Assembly (NCBI GenBank): GCA_037903475.1 | Contig: JBAJFG010000545.1 | Span: forward strand, 1,426,001-1,490,000 | Length of the DNA stretch: 64,000 nucleotides | Direction of reading: 5' to 3' | Source of the DNA: Ancylostoma caninum | Taxonomy: Eukaryota; Nematoda; Chromadorea; Rhabditida; Ancylostomatidae | Shown here: positions 11,901 to 25,238 of the stretch, in pieces | How positions within the stretch are numbered: position 1 is the stretch's first letter | Layout of the letters: each line of letters opens with the position of its first letter | The notes under the pieces: generated by a model | Database searches by the model: none | Told to the model about the DNA's origin: nothing | The model's input: only the letters and a program-made list of their open reading frames with translations | Made by a program: the position numbers and the translations under genes

Positions 11901-13599
11901 CTGGAGGGAGAGGAGGATCCATCAGTCAGCAATAAGTCAAAGGAGAAGTAAAAAGAGTGAATGATGTAAAAATAAAAAAAACGACCATGCGATTTTTTTC
12001 AATGTCCTCATGTGGACTGAAGCTTCGCTTCAAACTTATTTCGTGGGATTCTACTAAACAAATACTGACTGACTTTTATAATCGTACTGATTCCTGAACG
12101 TTATCTGACCAATAGATTCAAAAATTGATAAAACACTAGGATTCAATGAATAGTCGAATTTTCCATGGTGACAAAAAGACACTGCTCGGTAAGCTGCGAG
12201 GTGTTCAGTTTCAATGTTGTTGATGGTCAGAACACTGAACGTTGTTGATTGTTTACACGTAAATGATGATTTTGAGGTATTGCCTCACAGAGTCGGGCAA
12301 CCCAGAAGACCTGAGCAAGAACATTTCCACCTGGACAAGTACAAGTCTGTACCTACTCCTATTCTAAACCACTTGGGACGACAAACGCGCTATGGCATAT
12401 GATGGTTTGTCTTGGAATAAAAGTTTTCCTTATCCGCAGGCCAAGAATAGCGGACTCATTCTGCACGTTTTCAACAAAGGAAAGCTTTTCTTTGCGCCAA
12501 AAGCCCGGATAACGGATAGCCCAAAACGTACGGATAACGGCTAGACGGATAACCGTATACAGATAATCCGCTCATCCCTGGTGTTAACAGTGACTCCTAA
12601 AAATTCCACAGTAGACGCTGCCCCTTTTGTGCTGTTATGCATCAGCTTTGCCTAGCCATAACGATTCCGGAGAAAGCATACGCAATGAAATGACTTTGCA
12701 TTAGAATTCTCTTCCCAAAGAGGCACAACGAAAACCCAGCAGCCCATTTCTGTAAGTGCAATCTCCGGAGAGTGGAAAGAAAATAAGAAGATGCGCATAT
12801 ATCACGTTGATAAAGGGAAGCAATCGGCTTTTATGGAGCTGAGAAAGCAGAAGAGTCTCATTATTTATGGAGTTCCATAGATATCGGGAGAATTTGCTCT
12901 AAGGAAGCCTAGCTGACGGTCTAGCCCAAGCCGTTGCAGCCTTAAGACTCTCGCTTGGGCTACCTCTACAAAAACGCGCACTTTTAAATTTGAAAAAATC
13001 AAAGGCATTCAATTATGGTAACACTACAGAATAATTACTGTAAGAAAAGCAATAATTATCCTGCATTTTTTCATTCTCATCCTTCACTTACTAAGCAAAA
13101 TGCTCATCAGAGCGCCCATTTGAACAAGCAAAAAAGAGCAAGAAAAAAAATGACAGATCACTATGCACCGGGTAGAAACATAGAAATTCTTAGGATAAAG
13201 TCTTCTTTATATTTTAACAAGTTCGTGTTATGGAATAAAAAAACGAATAATTCAATGAATGATTCGAAGCTCCATCCGAAAATTAATTCGAATATCTAGG
13301 CAAGACATGCTCTGAAGCTTTTCTAACATTTCTCCGGAGCGCTCGCTCTCTCTTTCCGAGTATTTTTTCACTCTCTCTCCTTCTGAGTATCCGTGATTTT
13401 TACTCATTCAAAATCGAATATTGGAAGTCAAGCGTAGCTAACGATCTGATCGTCTTGATTATAATATAAATATAGTAGGAAATTCTTCGAAATAATCTCT
13501 TTATGTAAAATGTATAGTTGTTTCGATTTAGGTGAGTAACTGTTCTCCTCTTCAATGAATGAATGAACGAATAAATGAATGGATAAACAAATAAATAAA
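11901..13599. other. No gene seen
   Basis: AT-rich sequence with short open frames only. It may hold upstream exons of the minus-strand membrane-protein gene, but none was recognisable. Confidence 0.4.
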
Positions 13600-14060
13600 T
13601 GAGTGAGCAAGTGATGAATGAATGAATGAAGGCGATGAATGAATGAATGAATGAATGAATGAATGAATGAATGAATGAGTGAATGAATGAATGAATGAGT
13701 GAATGAATGAATGAATGAATGAATGAATGAATGAATGAATGAGTGAATGAATGAATGAATGAATGAATGAGTGAATGAATGAATGAATGAATGAATGAAT
13801 GAATGAATGAATGCTATGAATGGATGGGTGGATGGATGAATGAATGAATGAATGAATGGATGGATGAATGAATGAATGAATGAATGAATGAATGGATGAA
13901 TGAATGAATGAATGAATGAATGAATGAATGAATGAATGAATGCTATGGATGGATGGATGGAAAGGATGGATGGATGGATGGATGGATGAATGAATGAATG
14001 AATGAATGAATGAATGAATGAATGAATGAATGAATGAATGAATGAATGAATGCAGTGAAC
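13600..14060. repeat. (GAAT/ATGA)n tetranucleotide array
   Basis: About 460 bp of near-perfect gaatgaatg units with scattered variants (gagtg, ggatg, gctatg). The minus-strand frame reads endless Phe-Ile-His-Ser and is an artefact of the 4-bp period (12-bp coding cycle). The interior carries ggatggatgg blocks near 13820-13860 and 13950-13985, so it is a compound microsatellite. Confidence 0.9.
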
Positions 14061-14440
14061 GGATAAATGAAAGGTGATGAAAAGCGGGCTTCAAATTTAA
14101 ATTAAAACTTTCACGCAAATTATTATTTTCGTCAACCTTTATTTAATTACCACAGCTATTATATGCAATTGTTCCTTGAACAGAAGAACTATAATATTTA
14201 GCTGATATTTCAGAGATGTGGAAAAATGTGAACCATTGCAGCGAAGGGGGGGGGGGGCTGTTTGAAGCTTACTCAGACAGGAAATGTTTATTTGAACTAT
14301 GCAAAAGACCCTAGAAAGTTCGAGATTCCACTTGCATGGCGGCTGATTGAGGGCAGGCATACAAATCAAAACGCCCCTTTGCATACTAGGACCAGGAGCA
14401 CGGGTCGTAAACAACTAGCCGGACGAAATTTTCACGCATA

Positions 14441-14511
14441 AAGCTTCGTAATATGGTGCCGCTATTTTCGCGCTGTGCTGGCGAAAATAGCGCCACCATA
14501 TTACGAAGCTT
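14441..14511. repeat. Near-perfect 31-bp inverted repeat (hairpin)
   Basis: Arms 14441-14471 and 14481-14511 are complementary with one mismatch, separated by a 9-nt loop (gctgtgctg). Both ends are aagctt. No gene overlaps. Confidence 0.85.
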
Positions 14512-17500
14512 CCTCGATGGTTGTGGGGTTTGGGGCTGGTAGTAGGGAAATTATGTGAATATTAATATACTATTAATGCTACTAGTGCTCCTGATGGGTA
14601 TACCAATACAGACTATGTTACAAAGAACGCAACCGGCAAAAAGCTCATAGATTTTTGTTGAACTTCGCGAAGAATCGCCTGCAAAAAACTGCAGGAGCAA
14701 AAAAAAAAACGAAGAAAAAATCCTCAACACCCTCTCAACTCTCTCAAGGGTTAACTAATAAGTATTCATTAGAGCAGAGCTAAAAAACAGACTACAAAGC
14801 GGTACTTTTCTGATTTTTCATTTATTAATTGTACCTTCAGCTAATCGAAGGCTCGTAGGGTAAACTTTGAGTTTATGAAAATATACAAAAGATTGGTGTA
14901 CTATGCTAAAAGATGGCAGAGTTGAGATTTCTTATGAATACTAAGGCTGAAATACCTGATCACATGGATAAGCCCCGCCCAGTGTCAGAGTACTGAAACT
15001 AACTCTGATAAAAAGTGAGAGAACCCAGGATGTGATTCATTCCGAGAGGATACGGGGCTTGCCAACCTTATGCGATTGGTGATGTGATACCCTCCTATCA
15101 CGTTTCAGGATCGACCTGGTTAATTTTGCTTCCTCCTCATGCAGTCTTACTGTCCATGCAAATAAAAAATTGGAATGTGGATGAGGACGAGTTTACACTG
15201 AAAGGCAAGGAGTCGACGCCTGACTTCTCCCCAAAATGATACATACCCGCCTAAACCCATACCAGACCGTTTATTAGATGTCCATAGCCTAAACAAGCCA
15301 TCCTGTGAAGTCTGATTGCGAATTCAACGTTCCTCACCAACAGCACTGTCTGTTCTCGGGCAAAATACAGTTCATCAACGCAGTCCCAAGGTAGACGGGC
15401 AATCAATCAGAGTCAATCTCCCATGACTGGATGAGTTCCCACCAGAAGCTCAGGTGAATTACACTGCTTTGCAAAAACTCCTTTGCTTCAAGTGAAGGTG
15501 GCCAGGTACATATGTGCGGTGTTCTATCGTACCTACTGAACCAGATACACGGAGATATCAGTTTACTCAAGAGCCTCTAGAGGAGATTCAACTGGGAATT
15601 TCAAGAATTTGACGGGCAGAAAATGGAATGTTTCGTATCTTTCGAAATCTTATTGCGCCATGTAAATCAAGGAAAAAAGACTGGCTTCCATCTTTCAAAA
15701 TGTCAGGAATCAATAAAAAAAGGCTCATTTCTCCGGGGAGATGGATATCCTGCCAGCTTCCCTCCTGTTTTCAAATGTTCTTGCAGTATACTCTCACCAT
15801 TTGTGCAGTTCAGTGTTTTGTGAATGTTGCAAGCAGACAACAATTATAGAGCGCACAGCAAGTGCAGGATCAATGGATCAAGCAGAATTCATGGATGTCT
15901 TTTTGTTCTTTTTCTAATTTCATGTATCTATTTCGCACTACAATCATCGAAAGTGAAAATCGAGAGTATGGAGGATAGTAGGAAAAGGTACGAATTTATC
16001 AACAACCATACACAATGATAAAAAATGAGATCAGGCAGAAATGGTACACAAGAAAATCTGACTACCATTTCTGTTATTTATATTTACTTACCATGAGAAT
16101 ATTCAAAGTATCCTCAATGATCGTCAAATTACGAGTAACTACTACTAACTACTGGTAGCATAAAGGAATATTACTGTAAAAAACGATGATGAAGTAAGGG
16201 TATAAAAAAGAGAGCAGAATAATTTCTTCTTTCTTCCACGCTCCTATGCTTGAACATCCATTCATTCATTCAGTCATTCATTCATTTAATCCCGCATACT
16301 TTGATGGAAAAGGGACGAAAAAATTTCTCAACGAGAAGAACAGTCATAACACACCTTATAAAGTGGCTAGCGAACTGTTACAGTAACCATTTGTAATTCT
16401 AGACCGAGGACCAATAGGCGTGAGGGAACTAGGCTCATTACACCTCAGCTAACAAATCTTAGGCATATCGTAAACAGCCGCATAGATCACGCATGGATGG
16501 GTGGCTGGAAAGCGCACCACTTGGAGTGAAAATATTTTTACGACGAGAAGATAAATGGTAAACAATGAGGCGTTAAAAATTATAGAGCTTGCGCAGTTGC
16601 ACGACAAATGTGGGATTTCACGATCATTCCAGAAATATCCTAGGAAATATGGATGTGAGAAGTATAATTCCCTATAGAGAGTCACATTTGGGAATAATTT
16701 TATTTTTCGCACTCTACTCTCCACCATTTTTCGAATATTCGAGAGCTCGAAAACTCGAATATTACCCAATTCGGGGGTAACTTGGTTTTTATGCCACTTC
16801 AAACGAAACGTGCTACAGGTAGCAAAAGATCCGAGAATGTGGTATTATACCCTTCCGGAAGAGTGTGGCAATTCATAGATTGCGTTCGTAAAATTTATTA
16901 CCGAGCTGTTTAATAAAATTAACCGCAGGCCGCAGCAATAATTCTAAATAATGACCCAATTCCGGCTGATATATGGACATGAAATTCAATTAGTTCAGAA
17001 GGCTTGGTCACGACTGTGGAAATTTAAATCATTCGAAAATAAAACTGAACTTTTAACAAGTTTTGTAAAAGTTGTGACATGGCCAGACGACAAGGGGAGA
17101 CGCGGTCAAACGAATGTTTTTCCATACTCTGTGTGGAAGAAACCAAAGAAAACTTAGGAAATCTAAGAGAATTTTTAGCGACATTGCTGGCTACAGTACC
17201 CGCCGTTGGATACCGTAATCCATGAGCGATATTCCACTTCAAAGCAGCCTTTCAACGTTTTCGAAAAGCATGCCAATAGCGTACCGAAGAATAATCACCA
17301 GCGCTAAGGGAGCAAGGCACATATTTCATTTCTTAGTCCCGCAACTACGGACAAACCCACGAGCCCCTCTACTAGTAGGTGGAATCGCACGGTGTGTTAT
17401 GTGGGAAATTATCCAACAATGTCCCCCGAAATACGGTAAATTCACATTCATTTTCAGCAGCATTTATCAAGTGATTCTTTTTGCATTTCGTCTGCAATTG

Positions 17501-20500
17501 CGTCCATTTCATCAACGTCATGTTCTGCTCTTAAATTACAGCAATTACAGCCATGAACACATGGTTTAGTGGTGGAATAAATGTGCGTGGCGTCATAGTG
17601 TGCAGCGTTGGACCAGTGTAATGTGGTTTTCAGCAATCGACACCATTTATGACGTCATGAACAAGGAATAAGGAAAAACATCCAGAGAAATGTGGACCAG
17701 CAAATACGCGGCGAGGAAGAAGGGCAAAAAAACCAAGAAACGGGGGCCAAAACGAACAAAAAACGCATTACCTAGCTATTAATTATGGCATTTTTTATAG
17801 TTCGTTCGTATTACTTCTCTCTCTTTTTTTTTTGATGGTCCAAGTGTTCGTAGTCATTAAAAAACGCTTCTGTTTCCCCAACAAGCATACTGCCACCTTT
17901 CATAGGAGATTCTTAATTTTATCCATGTTTAAAGCATTGGAAATAGAGGTGGCAATCCACATTTCTTCTCATTTCCAACCCTCGCTTTAATTTCCGTTTC
18001 GCCTAGGTCAAAGAGCGAGTGATGTTGTTCAAAAGCTTGCGCCATGTACGAAGAGTACATTACAACTGACAAGAGAGCTGTAGATTAGCTTAGACTGCCT
18101 CCAGGTGACCCAGAAAAATCAATGTTCTGAAACGTAACTGTAAGGGGTGAGGCTGACCTGCAGTAGACGAACTGCCCTGATCATCCCTTATCCACAAGCA
18201 CCGCCGTTATCGACCACTGAGCTCTCCTCTCTCATAGAATTTCAATATTTGAAAGAAAAAGCGCATGAGCTCACTTGGCAATCTCATTTTGCGCGACAAA
18301 CTAATTTAATGACAATTGATCGCAATGACATAATGACAATTGGTGGATTACTGCTTTTTGAGCGGTTTCTCCTCCAAACAAGAAAATGGTCAACAGGAAA
18401 AAATCAAAACATGTAGAGTTGTTTAACAATATCTTACGGACGTTAATAGCTATTAGGCTGTGAAATAAGTTCATGTATTTTTTCTGTCAAATCAAATTCT
18501 GCGGTTTATGAGAGGTAAAGAGTCGGTGCTTATGGACCAGGATATCTCGTCCACTCTACGCAGCCTTCGCAGCTTGCAGTTAAGCTCCACCCACCCGACC
18601 TTGTCCAAGCAGTCTGCGGGCAGCCTGATCCAGCTTTGAGCGGTATTGTCAGGTGTCAGAGACCAATTTTTATATACGGGATGTCCATTTCTAATAACAG
18701 CAACCGGGGCGAAATTGGAATAATCAAGAAACGATGACAAGTGTTCCATAGAGAAGACTAGCGCTTTTAAACAGCAAATACTTCTGCTAAAACAACCAAA
18801 TCTTGAAGAAAATAATCAATTTAAAAAACGCACAAATTCACTTGAAAAACTATGAAAGTGAGTTGCTAAAAAATTCTCTGTAAGTAAGGAATTATGAGAG
18901 AGTTAGTAGAAAAGTTCGTTCTTACTGAAACTTCAAGTTAGCCTAACGCACAACTTCCGGAAGAAATGAGAGCAGAAATAAGGAAGGTTTGATGTATAAT
19001 AGAGTGGCACCTCCACTGCTGGAACTATGAAGAAAAAGTAGAGAAAAAGATATTTAATATTCTTGAGTTCTCAACTTCAGGACAGAGAAAAGTCATCCCC
19101 GTCTAATACTAATATAGCCTAGCCCCTGTGAGCGTACGGGAACCGGAAAAATGGCACAAGAAGACGTAGAACCGACACTTTTCAAAAACGGCTTTCCCTG
19201 AATGTCCTTGCCACTGAAAAGAGCTGGCTGCTGAAAAAGAAATGCCGCTTTCACGCCGATGCCATGTCGATCGAACGCACTAAGAGAACACAATTAGACT
19301 AGCAGCAGCAGCAGAAGCAGGTCATCATCTCGGCGCATTTCGGCCGAAGCGGCAACCTCGGCCGCAGCATTCCTGCCAAACATACAAGGATTTCCGAGAA
19401 ATCCACTCTAAATCGAATTCTCACTTCCCTCGAGGGGGCAGTGTGTGCGTATTTGTGTGTTTCTGTGCTTTATCGAGACGCCTTCAGTGCACTGCTGCTG
19501 AGCGGTGAATTTCAACTCATCCTCCCTCGGCCACCCTCTCACCGCCCGGCGCAGTTATTTTTGATGAGACGGCTGCGGCTCATTGCCGCCGCCGCCACAG
19601 GTCGTCAACACTCGGCGCTAACTGCCCAGCAGTTGTTTTCAGGACACATGGCGGGTGGAGTGATGACGGCTCGCTTTGCGTCAACTTTTCCACTTGGAAT
19701 CACTTAAGATGTAAAAAGAAAATAGGGCAGTGTCCTAGAATGACAGGAAAGAAAGTAGCAATTTTAGCTATCACGCTGTTTTATGTTGGTCCCCATGCTG
19801 TCTTAGAATTTGCCGTTTTTCCTCTTCTCCATGACGATGGATTGAGTAGTAGTCATTAAAATTGCATTGATTCATAGATTTCAATAGATTGACATCCAAG
19901 AGGACCAGTGAAAATATAATAGTAACGCACTCAGACGTCGTCAGTGGGTTGGAAAATCCGGAAAAATCCAAGTAAATGACTGTTTGTGACTGGCTATTGA
20001 ATGTGCGTGTACATGTCTGATAAATAAATGAACAAACAAACAAATAAACAAATCTGCGCCATTCAGTGGCTTTTGCCACCAATCCGAGCCATGAACATAG
20101 GGAAGAGGTCCACAAATAGAGGCACATGCACGGAACCTGAGAGCTCGCAGCAACGGAAGGAAGATCGCGAGCAAATCTATTTTGTTAGCCATATATCCTG
20201 GCAAAAACATCCACAGCCAGTTGCGGATGGAGAGTGGCGCTAGGAGCGGCTTCAACAGCCCACTCCTCCACCCTCTCCACACAATTTCTGGAATTACTCC
20301 GACCCGGCCGACAATGAGGTTTTTGTTAATGGACGAATCCGATCATAGAACGAGCGCCGTCGCATTCGGTTTAGTGTAAATCAAACGCATGAGAACACGC
20401 AAGAATGCACAACGAACACGGCAAATGACATCGGGAAATCCGATATTACGGGAACGAGAGCGGTGAATGTAATTCAAACTCTATTCATGCTGCGGGAGTG

Positions 20501-20655
20501 CTTGAATTAAAGATGTCGTTCTTTGGTTACGGTAAAACCAGTTGGATTTAGATACTGTGGGAAAATGGAAGGGGATATCCCCATATATCATGGAAAGCTC
20601 AAAGAAAATAAGGTAAAAAGGTTCTTTGTGATAATTTCGCCAGATTTGAGAGGCG
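14512..20655. other. Long stretch without a supportable gene
   Basis: Only shadow-like frames are present. A short cattcattcattcagtcattc tract lies at 16260-16290. GC-rich DNA occurs at 19320-19700, with cagcagcagcag at about 19302-19313 and CpG-rich segments; this could be a promoter or isolated exon, but no protein feature was recognised. A minus-strand frame at 18492-18749 (contains KNWSLTPDNTAQSW) looks protein-like but has no clear splice sites. Confidence 0.35.
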
Positions 20656-20783
20656 AGCAAGTGATATTCAACGAATAAAGAGGCTCTTTGACAGTGTCTT
20701 GCATAATATGTATACCCTACAAATAGGGTATATTATGCAAGACACTGTCAAATAGCCTCTTTATTCGTTAGATATCACTTGCT
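20656..20783. repeat. 128-bp palindromic element (about 60-bp arms)
   Basis: The left arm starts agcaagtgatat and the right arm ends atatcacttgct. The arms share gaataaagaggct and gacagtgtcttgcataata as reverse complements, with about three mismatches and a 3-nt offset near the centre. No coding potential. It is a foldback or MITE-like element, or a hairpin-RNA source. Confidence 0.85.
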
Positions 20784-22539
20784 ACTGTCCACAAGGCTCC
20801 ACCACATTCTTCAGTGACTCAACGATTCCAGAAAAAAACACTACATGAGCTAAAAAGGTAAATAATTCAGCAGGAGGATATCCTAAAAAAGGTGAAAAAA
20901 GGTCAGAGCGACGTCGCACAAATCTGCATGATGACATCCTGGGATTATTTTCTGGATTATGAAGCGAACGTTTTCAATATTAAATGGTGCATAACAGCAA
21001 AGAAGTCGTCTGGTTCAGAGCGACTTTAATTATTTTAATGAGGTCGCGGCTAAATTCCATGAGTATGTTTTCTTCTTCATTATTTACAGCCACAATGCTG
21101 CAGTGTTTTATTTTGTTTGCTGTGAATGATTATGGGACAATGTCAAATATTGTATACCAGAGTGATCAAGAATCAGAAAGGTTGTGCAAAGATCTGGAGC
21201 AAAGCTCTTTTATTTACTTGTTCATTCATCTACCTATTCATTTCTTTATTTGTTCATTTGTCTAGCAATCCGTCGCTCTATTCACATAAATAGTCCTAGA
21301 AACACCAAATTCCTCTGCAGGTCAAGTAAACAATTACTTTATACTTTTACTTTGAAAAATATAACTTTTTTTCACTTTCTAACACTTCGCCCAGTTTGGA
21401 AAACTCCCCGCGCCATGAAGGAGCCAGAATATAAGATAAAAATGGGTGTAAAGCTAAAATATCCGGATCACTAGGAGCTTAGACGCCCAGCAGACCCGAA
21501 CTGCCTAACCTCTGTCCCACCCGCTCATCCAAATTGTAAAGTAGGGGGAGGAGAGCGCACGTGTGCCGGGTTCCAGATCTGGATCAATGAATAAACAAGT
21601 CACACAGTAGCACAGCAAACAATGCGAACAGGATAACTATTTTGGCAAAGTGATGGCACAACAGAAGTCCTTGTTAAACACACTCTGTGGTCCTAGAAGA
21701 GCTAGAGCACAGAGAAGCAGAGCCCCTGCAAGTCGATTCTTCGGCAAGATTTATAACATACACAGCATGTGCAACGAACAAAAGCCTTGCTCAAGAAAAA
21801 GTAATGTTACAAGGAGGAAGGGAGTGAGAGGATGGGGGGGGGCGAACTCCCAGAGGACCACCCAAAAAGTGCTCGCAAACCTCTGCCTGGAAGACGACCA
21901 GCTAAAGAAATCTTTTCTTTTTTTTCTGGATTCCTATTTGTTGGCGCTCAATTTAACTATCCATTGCTTGGAATATTTTTGAAAACCTCTCTATACATAC
22001 ACGCGAGTTGTCGAAGAGATCCTATGATTTTTCGTTGTGGAGAGGAACCTAACGGAAGCGTCGCGGTCGGCGTGCTTCCGAAGTCCGCAGGAAGCGCATC
22101 GCCGTTGACGCTCACACTATATATAGCTGAATTTACGGAAATTTCTGCGAATTAATCAGGATAACGATAGAAATGGCTACTGCTGAATTGCTGATTGTTC
22201 GTGATTGTAATTAATTGGAAAAACTTGTGGAAGGACCGCCGCAGATCCAGAAAGAGCTACCGGTGACCTGCGAAAATGTTTCTGCTGCGGTACTTCTGCA
22301 ATTTGTTACCCTTGTGTTTCTTGCTTTTTGAGTACATGATTGGATGCCCCTCCTACTGCGACTCTTGAGCAGGTTCGCATGAGTATGCTGTAATGTGAAC
22401 TTATGCTAATTAAGGTAATTATCAAGTGAATAAACCCTGTTCAGTGGTTCACAAGTCAAGAACCTCACCTCCTTGATAGACAGCCGTCAGAGCAGTACAA
22501 AAAATGACTAGTAGTGAACGTGAAACGAGCATAATCTAG
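20784..22539. other. No gene seen
   Basis: AT-rich DNA. A TATATATA motif at about 22119 and a CpG-rich segment at 22040-22100 could belong to a promoter. No coding exon is supported. Confidence 0.35.
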
Positions 22540-22692
22540 ATGTAGGAGGTTTGGCTACCTTGAAACACAGATTGAAGACACACCTAGCAAGCATTTTTCC
22601 TCGTGGATTGGACCAAACATGGACATTTTCCTCAAGTGAAAAAACCGGATTGATCCTGGAAAGGCTGTCAGTAACGGATGAAAACGACCCCG
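22540..22692 (+). CDS. Candidate internal exon, unknown protein
   Basis: The 153-nt open exon lies between a TAG acceptor (ataatctag) and a strong donor (CCCG|GTATGTAAG). It encodes 50 full codons that read like real protein (KHRLKTHLASIFPRGLDQTW, then EKTGLILERLSVTDENDP). Entry phase 2, exit phase 1. The exon at 34300 needs exactly one carried base, so the two could be spliced across a long intron. An overlapping frame from 22717 (PMLSSLEKPPRQEIAVLV) is also open; joining it would need an implausible 19-nt intron. The antisense frame is open too. The family is not recognised. Confidence 0.35.
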
Positions 22693-24025
22693 GTATGTAA
22701 GCACCCATTAGAACCAATGCTGTCTTCTCTGGAGAAGCCGCCTCGGCAGGAGATTGCTGTACTTGTTGCGAACGATACACCACATGTTAAACCACCGCCG
22801 ACACTATGTCACGACAACAACAACAGCTGCTGTAACACCAACAACAACGTCATCCTAACAGACGCTTAGACACTTTATAATTGTGCATCACCCGCGACGT
22901 CGTTCTGAAAAAAAAAAAACTACTGCCGTGCGGCGCTTGGATGTCATGGTTGTGGATTGGGCAACTGCCTAATTAGGTGACGAAAGCCGAATAGGGGAAC
23001 GAGAGTGCAGTGGACGCAGAATAAGTGTTCAGGACACTATAAATAAATTATTGAAATCCATAAAGAAAGAGTTCAGTGGCGATAACTTATAAACGACATA
23101 AATTGCGTAGAATTGAAGTATAAAGAAAGGGTATTCTCGAGAAACAGATCGAGAGCGAACTGAAACTTATTCCTCCTTGGAATTTTTGACCAAAATCTGA
23201 AGAAAGCCTGGGTAGAAATTATATTTCTAGATGATATACATGCCTCATGCTACTAGGAACCGTATGCCAATAACAACAAGAGCTACTGTACAGAGTGCAG
23301 CACATTGACACCTACTCGTACAACTGCCAGAGCTTATGTATAGAAGCCTCCTCGACAGAAATGCATAGGAGAACTCTTAGCAGCACCTAACCACAAGCAA
23401 AAACAGTTGTAGTGGATAACGACTATGTCCTTTGCAGTTGCGATACTCATAAAAGAGAAGAGAAAACAAGGGATGAACCACTGCAAAAAAAAGAGTACTC
23501 CTAAAAAAATCCCCTGCCAACCATTTGTTTATTTTTTTTATTCGGGCAATAAATCAATGTGTGAGATGAGAACTACCTCCGACATATGTTCAAAGCTGAA
23601 AAAATAGAACTTGTGTCGCCGATTGGTCATAAATTTATTCAGGATAAATTAAAGGCCGGCACCGCAGGATATGTACTTGAGACAACGGCGGCCAAGAACA
23701 CTTTCGACGCAAAAACTCAGGTTCGTGAGCTGATGTTGAGAAAACAGGGGTATTTAGGTTTTTGGAATTTTCCTGGAGAGGACCTGGCGCTTCCCCATCC
23801 TGGAATTGGGTGTCTCAGAAAATTCAAAAAAGGCAAGCTTGAAGAAAGCAGATAGAATTTTTCAACTAATCAACTATCAAATACCACACTGTGTAGTGCT
23901 CCATGATAGTACTATTCTGGATTTAGCAATTTTTGAGTTCGAATAAAATACGAAAACGTCCGCCTGAGTTAAAAATTCTCCATCCTACTATTCTTTTTTA
24001 TTACAGCGAAAGTCGCCTTCACCTA
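22693..24025. other. No secure gene
   Basis: One plus-strand frame at 23586-23855 is 89 codons long and has ordinary composition (FIQDKLKAGTAGYVLETT, then GFWNFPGEDLALPHPG). It lacks convincing splice sites or a recognised family, so it is left unassigned. Confidence 0.3.
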
Positions 24026-25238
24026 CAGTCGGGTCCGGCAGCCACTGCAAATGGGCGCCGGCGGGCGCCGGCCGCCGCCACCCTCAGGCGCCCCGGTATT
24101 AATGAGCTATAAATAACTCGAGCTTGGGAGAAAGCGAAGAAAAATACAATTTTAGTCCATAGTAGACAGAGTGCAGTGAATATGTTAAGGCTATAAAGCA
24201 GGGGACCATTTTCACAACTTTCACGTTTTTTCATTTTTGTAATTTTCATGGGGAGAGATTTCTGAATACACAATAAGCGAGGCCAACTCTTCCATTTTCT
24301 GCTATAGTACACTGCTTCGCGAATACAAAAATGGCCGACATTCTTCTATAGATGGACACAGTACTTCAGTTACCCCAACTGAATAATAAAGCTCACCCAA
24401 TTCGGGATCCTCAGAAATAATTTAAATCCGTATAAATTGTTCCATATCCATTGCGAAGTAGTTTTACCGCTGTCATTTATCTTTCGTGGAGCAGTCCTTC
24501 GGCGGAGTTACTCTCTCCCGGCTTCTCTCAACTTTGAAAAAGTGGTTTTTCACTATAACTTACACTATTACTATTACTTACACTTACACTTATCGTAGTT
24601 TATCTTCGAAACTTATGCAAAACGTTGCCGGATGCCTTCCTGGACTACCCGAAGGAGATCACGGGGGACGTTCCGAGCAGTGAACCCCAAACACTGCGAT
24701 ACTTAACTCTGGATCTCCAACGGAGTGGAACCAGCGATAGGGACAGATTGCAATCTGCCGCTCAAACCACTGAGCCATCCGGGCTACTTTTTATGTTGGA
24801 GTTTGTTAGATAACTGCAGCAGTCGTAGGCAGCATACTATATGTATTTGCAAAACGGGGGCACAGGACAGGATTCGATCCCCTGACCACCACAACGTCGA
24901 TCATTAGCTCAAACCACTGAGCTATGCGCGCACGCGATGCAACATACTAATAGTGTCCAATCTTACTTACACTTACACTTATCGTAGTTTATCTTCGAAA
25001 TTTAGGTGAAAAGGGAGTTGGGTGGGGCCACTCCTGTGAAGCCTAAGCCTAAGCCTTAAACCCATTCTTAAGCATAGGGTTAGGCTTATCTTCACTGTCT
25101 ACTATGGTCTAAAATTGTATTTTTCTTCGCTTTCTCCCAAGCTCGAGTGATTTATAGCTCATTAATACCGGGGCGCCGGATGGTGGCGGCGGCCGGCGCC
25201 CGCCGGCGCCCATTTGCAGTGGCTGCCGGACCGGAATG
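24026..25238 (-). mobile_element. TIR element with tRNA-like modules, copy 2 (inverted)
   Basis: This is a second copy of the 2001-3188 element in the opposite orientation. It starts CAGTCGGGTCCGGCAGCC and ends GGCTGCCGGACCGGAATG, where the last bases have drifted from the expected CCCGACTG. TA flanks both ends. The two tRNA-like modules appear on the minus strand (about 24720-24790 and 24862-24940). No transposase frame is present. Confidence 0.8.

Noticed and set aside
13552..14118. 188-codon frame of Phe-Ile-His-Ser repeats
   Set aside because: It is produced by the GAAT microsatellite; any 4-bp repeat without stops gives such a frame. The same holds for the frames at 31789-32127.
22678..22869. 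Alternative plus-strand frame (PMLSSLEKPPRQEIAV...)
   Set aside because: Joining it to the upstream exon needs a 19-nt intron, shorter than nematode introns, and the antisense frame is equally open.
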